Shown piece after piece: positions 7,082-8,667 of a stretch of 8,667 nucleotides of DNA. Location: the NCBI GenBank assembly GCA_017416665.1, contig JAFQBO010000408.1, positions 1-8,667 on the forward strand, read 5' to 3'. The position numbers and the translations under genes were made by a program. Within the stretch, counting starts at the first letter, position 1. The number at the start of each line of letters is the position of its first letter. This DNA comes from Oscillospiraceae bacterium (GTDB lineage Bacteria; Bacillota; Clostridia; Oscillospirales; Ruminococcaceae). Under the pieces are notes generated by a model. It saw only the letters and a program-made list of their open reading frames with translations, searched no databases and was not told the origin of the DNA.

Positions 7082-7134
7082 TTCCCTCCATATATATCTT
7101 TACAATACGTGCCATACACGAACAGCATAATAAG

Positions 7135-7170
7135 TGCTTTTTCAGTATTTTTATCTGTATTGAAAAAGCA
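7135..7170. repeat. Inverted repeat upstream of the PL11 pseudogene
   Basis: TGCTTTTTCA (7135-7144) and TGAAAAAGCA (7161-7170) are perfect 10-bp arms; adding the inner three bases with one G-T pair gives 13 bp and a 10-base loop. No T-tract follows on either strand, so it is not an obvious terminator. It lies 54 bases before the lost start of the lyase, in its leader or promoter. It could be an operator, but no protein can be assigned. Confidence 0.45.
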
Positions 7171-7173
7171 TGT

Positions 7174-7189
7174 ACACAGATAATCTGTA
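7174..7189. repeat. Short palindrome centred on ACAGAT-A-ATCTGT
   Basis: A 13-bp near-palindrome (6-bp arms, 1-base centre) lies immediately beside the previous repeat. ATCTGTA recurs at 7153-7159, inside the loop of that repeat. Clustered half-sites between divergent genes fit a regulator-binding region, but this is inference. Confidence 0.25.
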
Positions 7190-7302
7190 CCTGTTTTTTA
7201 ATCTCTCTTAACTATCACCATAAGTCATCATTTTAAACCGTTCTTATTTTCAACTACATTTTACCATAAAAGTTGAACGTTTACAATAACATATTCTATC
7301 AA

Positions 7303-7327
7303 AAAAATGATATATTGTATCATTTTT
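7303..7327. repeat. AT-only inverted repeat in the divergent intergenic region
   Basis: AAAAATGATA (7303-7312) and TATCATTTTT (7318-7327) form perfect 10-bp arms around TATTG. It lies about 75 bp upstream of the regulator's -35. It is too AT-rich to be a strong terminator; it may be an operator or simply AT-rich chance. Confidence 0.3.
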
Positions 7328-7401
7328 ATACAAAGACAAAAATCGTTTTTATAATTTTATAACAAAATTCTTTTTTATACATACATTTTTTTATAAAATA
7401 A

Positions 7402-7430
7402 TTGATAAAAATTAAAAAATATGATATTAT
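7402..7430 (+). promoter_or_regulatory. SigA-type promoter of the AraC-type regulator
   Basis: TTGATA (7402-7407) and TATTAT (7425-7430) with a 17-base spacer precede the regulator start at 7476. The predicted start of transcription is near 7437, giving a leader of about 40 nt with AAAGGAG (7463-7469). Confidence 0.7.
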
Positions 7431-7475
7431 AGAGATATGCTTAACCGTAACTTTTATTTAAGAAAGGAGCGAATA

Positions 7476-8667
7476 ATGAATCTTGATTTTGAATTAATAA
7501 AAAATATGCTGTCGGAGTTGCCTGTCAATCTTTTTTTAAAGATACACAGTGCAGATACATATTTGCATCACATTACTGGCGACACCTTAACCGTTCTGAT
7601 GATGAATCCTGGACAATTTACGGCAAAACAGACCTTGATGTCAGAAAAAACCAGGCAAATGCAATAATTGCCTACAATGAAGATAAAAAAATTCTTCAGA
7701 CCGGCAAGGGAACGACATATGTTATAGAAGAAAATATAGACGGCATAACCGAATATCTTGAAATATTAAAAAGACCTGTAAGAAACGAAAACGGAGAAAT
7801 CATAGGTATCGTAGGACTTATAAACGATATAACCGACAGAATAAAATATCAGCAAAACCTTGAGCATTATACGTCAACAGACAGCCTTACTGGACTTTGC
7901 AGTAAAAAAGGTTGTATTGAAAACACATACAAAACCATAACTTTTCACAGAAGCAACAACAAGAATACCATTATGGCAGCAATAGGGTATATTGATCCCG
8001 AAGATTATCAGAGCAAATTCAACTCAATGCTTTATCTTGCATCTGCCCTCAGACTTCCAATAACACAAGAACGTCTTTCGGCAAGAGTAGACAGTAACAT
8101 TTATGCAGTACTTATTCCATGTGATGAAAATGAAAATCCTGATAAAACAGTAAATCAATTCATAGATGATATTGAAAATTCAAGGCGATTGTATTCAGGT
8201 AACAGTTCACCTTTTATCCATCCTAAGCTTTATGTAAAATGGCACTTGTTTAAAACCAGTGATTTAAACGAATATAAAATTCAGTTCAATATTCTTAAAC
8301 AACAACTTGAAAATCTTATAAAAACAAATGATGGTATTCAACAGCTACACAAAGAAGAATTCATGTCTCTCAGAAAACGAATAAAAGACAACCCGGAAAA
8401 CGATTGGAATGTAACAAAAATAGCTGAACAAATGGGAATGAGCAAAAGTCATTTTCACAGAACATATAAAAAAATTTTTTCAACAAGTTGTACAGATGAT
8501 ATTATTGAGGCAAGATTAAATAAATCACGCAATCTTTTGCAATATACCGATCTTTCTGTTTCAGAAATCGCATTACGCTGTGGTTATAAAAATGAAAGCC
8601 ACTTTATGAGACAATTTCACGAAAAAATTGGTATAACAGCACTTAAATACAGAAAAAAATCAAAAAT
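7476..8667 (+). pseudogene. PAS / degenerate GGDEF / AraC-type regulator, frameshifted in a poly-T run (runs off the window)
   Basis: ATG 7476 follows AAAGGAG by 6 bases. After NMLSELPVNLF the frame is lost at seven Ts (7531-7537) and the literal product stops at 7667. Adding one T restores an open frame from there to the window end, about 397 residues. Residues about 15-130 are a PAS sensor: FFKDTQCRYIFASHYWRHLN, IYGKTDLDVRKNQ, then the PAC-like end GIVGLINDITDRIKYQQNLE. Residues about 133-240 resemble a GGDEF domain that has lost its active site: TSTDSLTGLCSKKGC matches the usual D-LTGL start, and ARVDSNIYAVLIP sits where RxGGDEFxxL is expected. Residues about 296-395 are an AraC/XylS DNA-binding domain with both helix-turn-helices (VTKIAEQMGMSKSHFHRTYK; VSEIALRCGYKNESHFMRQF). 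It is divergent from the lyase genes, so control of pectin use is plausible. It could be a true pseudogene, a phase-variable gene or a sequencing error. Confidence 0.75.

Noticed and set aside
1..8667. CRISPR array, tRNA or rRNA genes
   Set aside because: No regularly spaced repeats and no cloverleaf or rRNA-like segments were seen on either strand.

Overview
The window looks like an AT-rich Firmicutes chromosome of the fibre-degrading Ruminococcus type (Oscillospiraceae). The evidence is a secreted pectate lyase carrying ricin-type lectin modules, a Thr-rich linker and a C-terminal type I dockerin, the signature of a cellulosome-like enzyme complex. Strong AGGAGG-type ribosome sites and TTGACA/TATAAT-type promoters agree with this. 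The species cannot be fixed from the sequence alone.

Layout from left to right. Positions 1-541 (minus) hold the first 180 codons of a contractile tail sheath protein, from a phage tail or phage-tail-like injection system. It has a near-consensus promoter at 737-765 and an inferred leader of about 190 nt with several hairpins. Positions about 1000-2592 are an insertion-sequence graveyard holding relics of three families side by side: an IS5-type transposase (minus), an IS3-type integrase half (plus) and a 57-bp tail of an IS256-type transposase (plus). None is intact. Positions 2647-5556 (minus) are an intact 969-residue dockerin pectate lyase (PL1) with its own terminator and a promoter region containing a perfect 11-bp inverted repeat around the -10. 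Positions 5782-7081 (minus) are a wrecked rhamnogalacturonan lyase (PL11)-dockerin gene. It has lost its start codon, a central block and the C-terminal part of its catalytic domain, and it carries a 1-base frameshift. Positions 7082-7475 are a divergent intergenic region with palindromes. From 7476 to the window end (plus) runs a PAS / degenerate GGDEF / AraC regulator, frameshifted near its start in a poly-T run.

The two pectinolytic genes and the divergent AraC-type regulator plausibly form a small pectin-utilisation locus: the lyases cut homogalacturonan and rhamnogalacturonan, dockerins would anchor them to a scaffoldin, and the regulator could control them. That regulatory link is inferred from position only. 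The tail sheath belongs to a separate operon continuing left of the window.

Four frameshifts in this window all lie at homopolymer runs (A, A, G, T). They could be real decay or phase switching, or they could be sequencing error. The large deletions, the missing start codon and the lost catalytic residue cannot be explained by homopolymer error.
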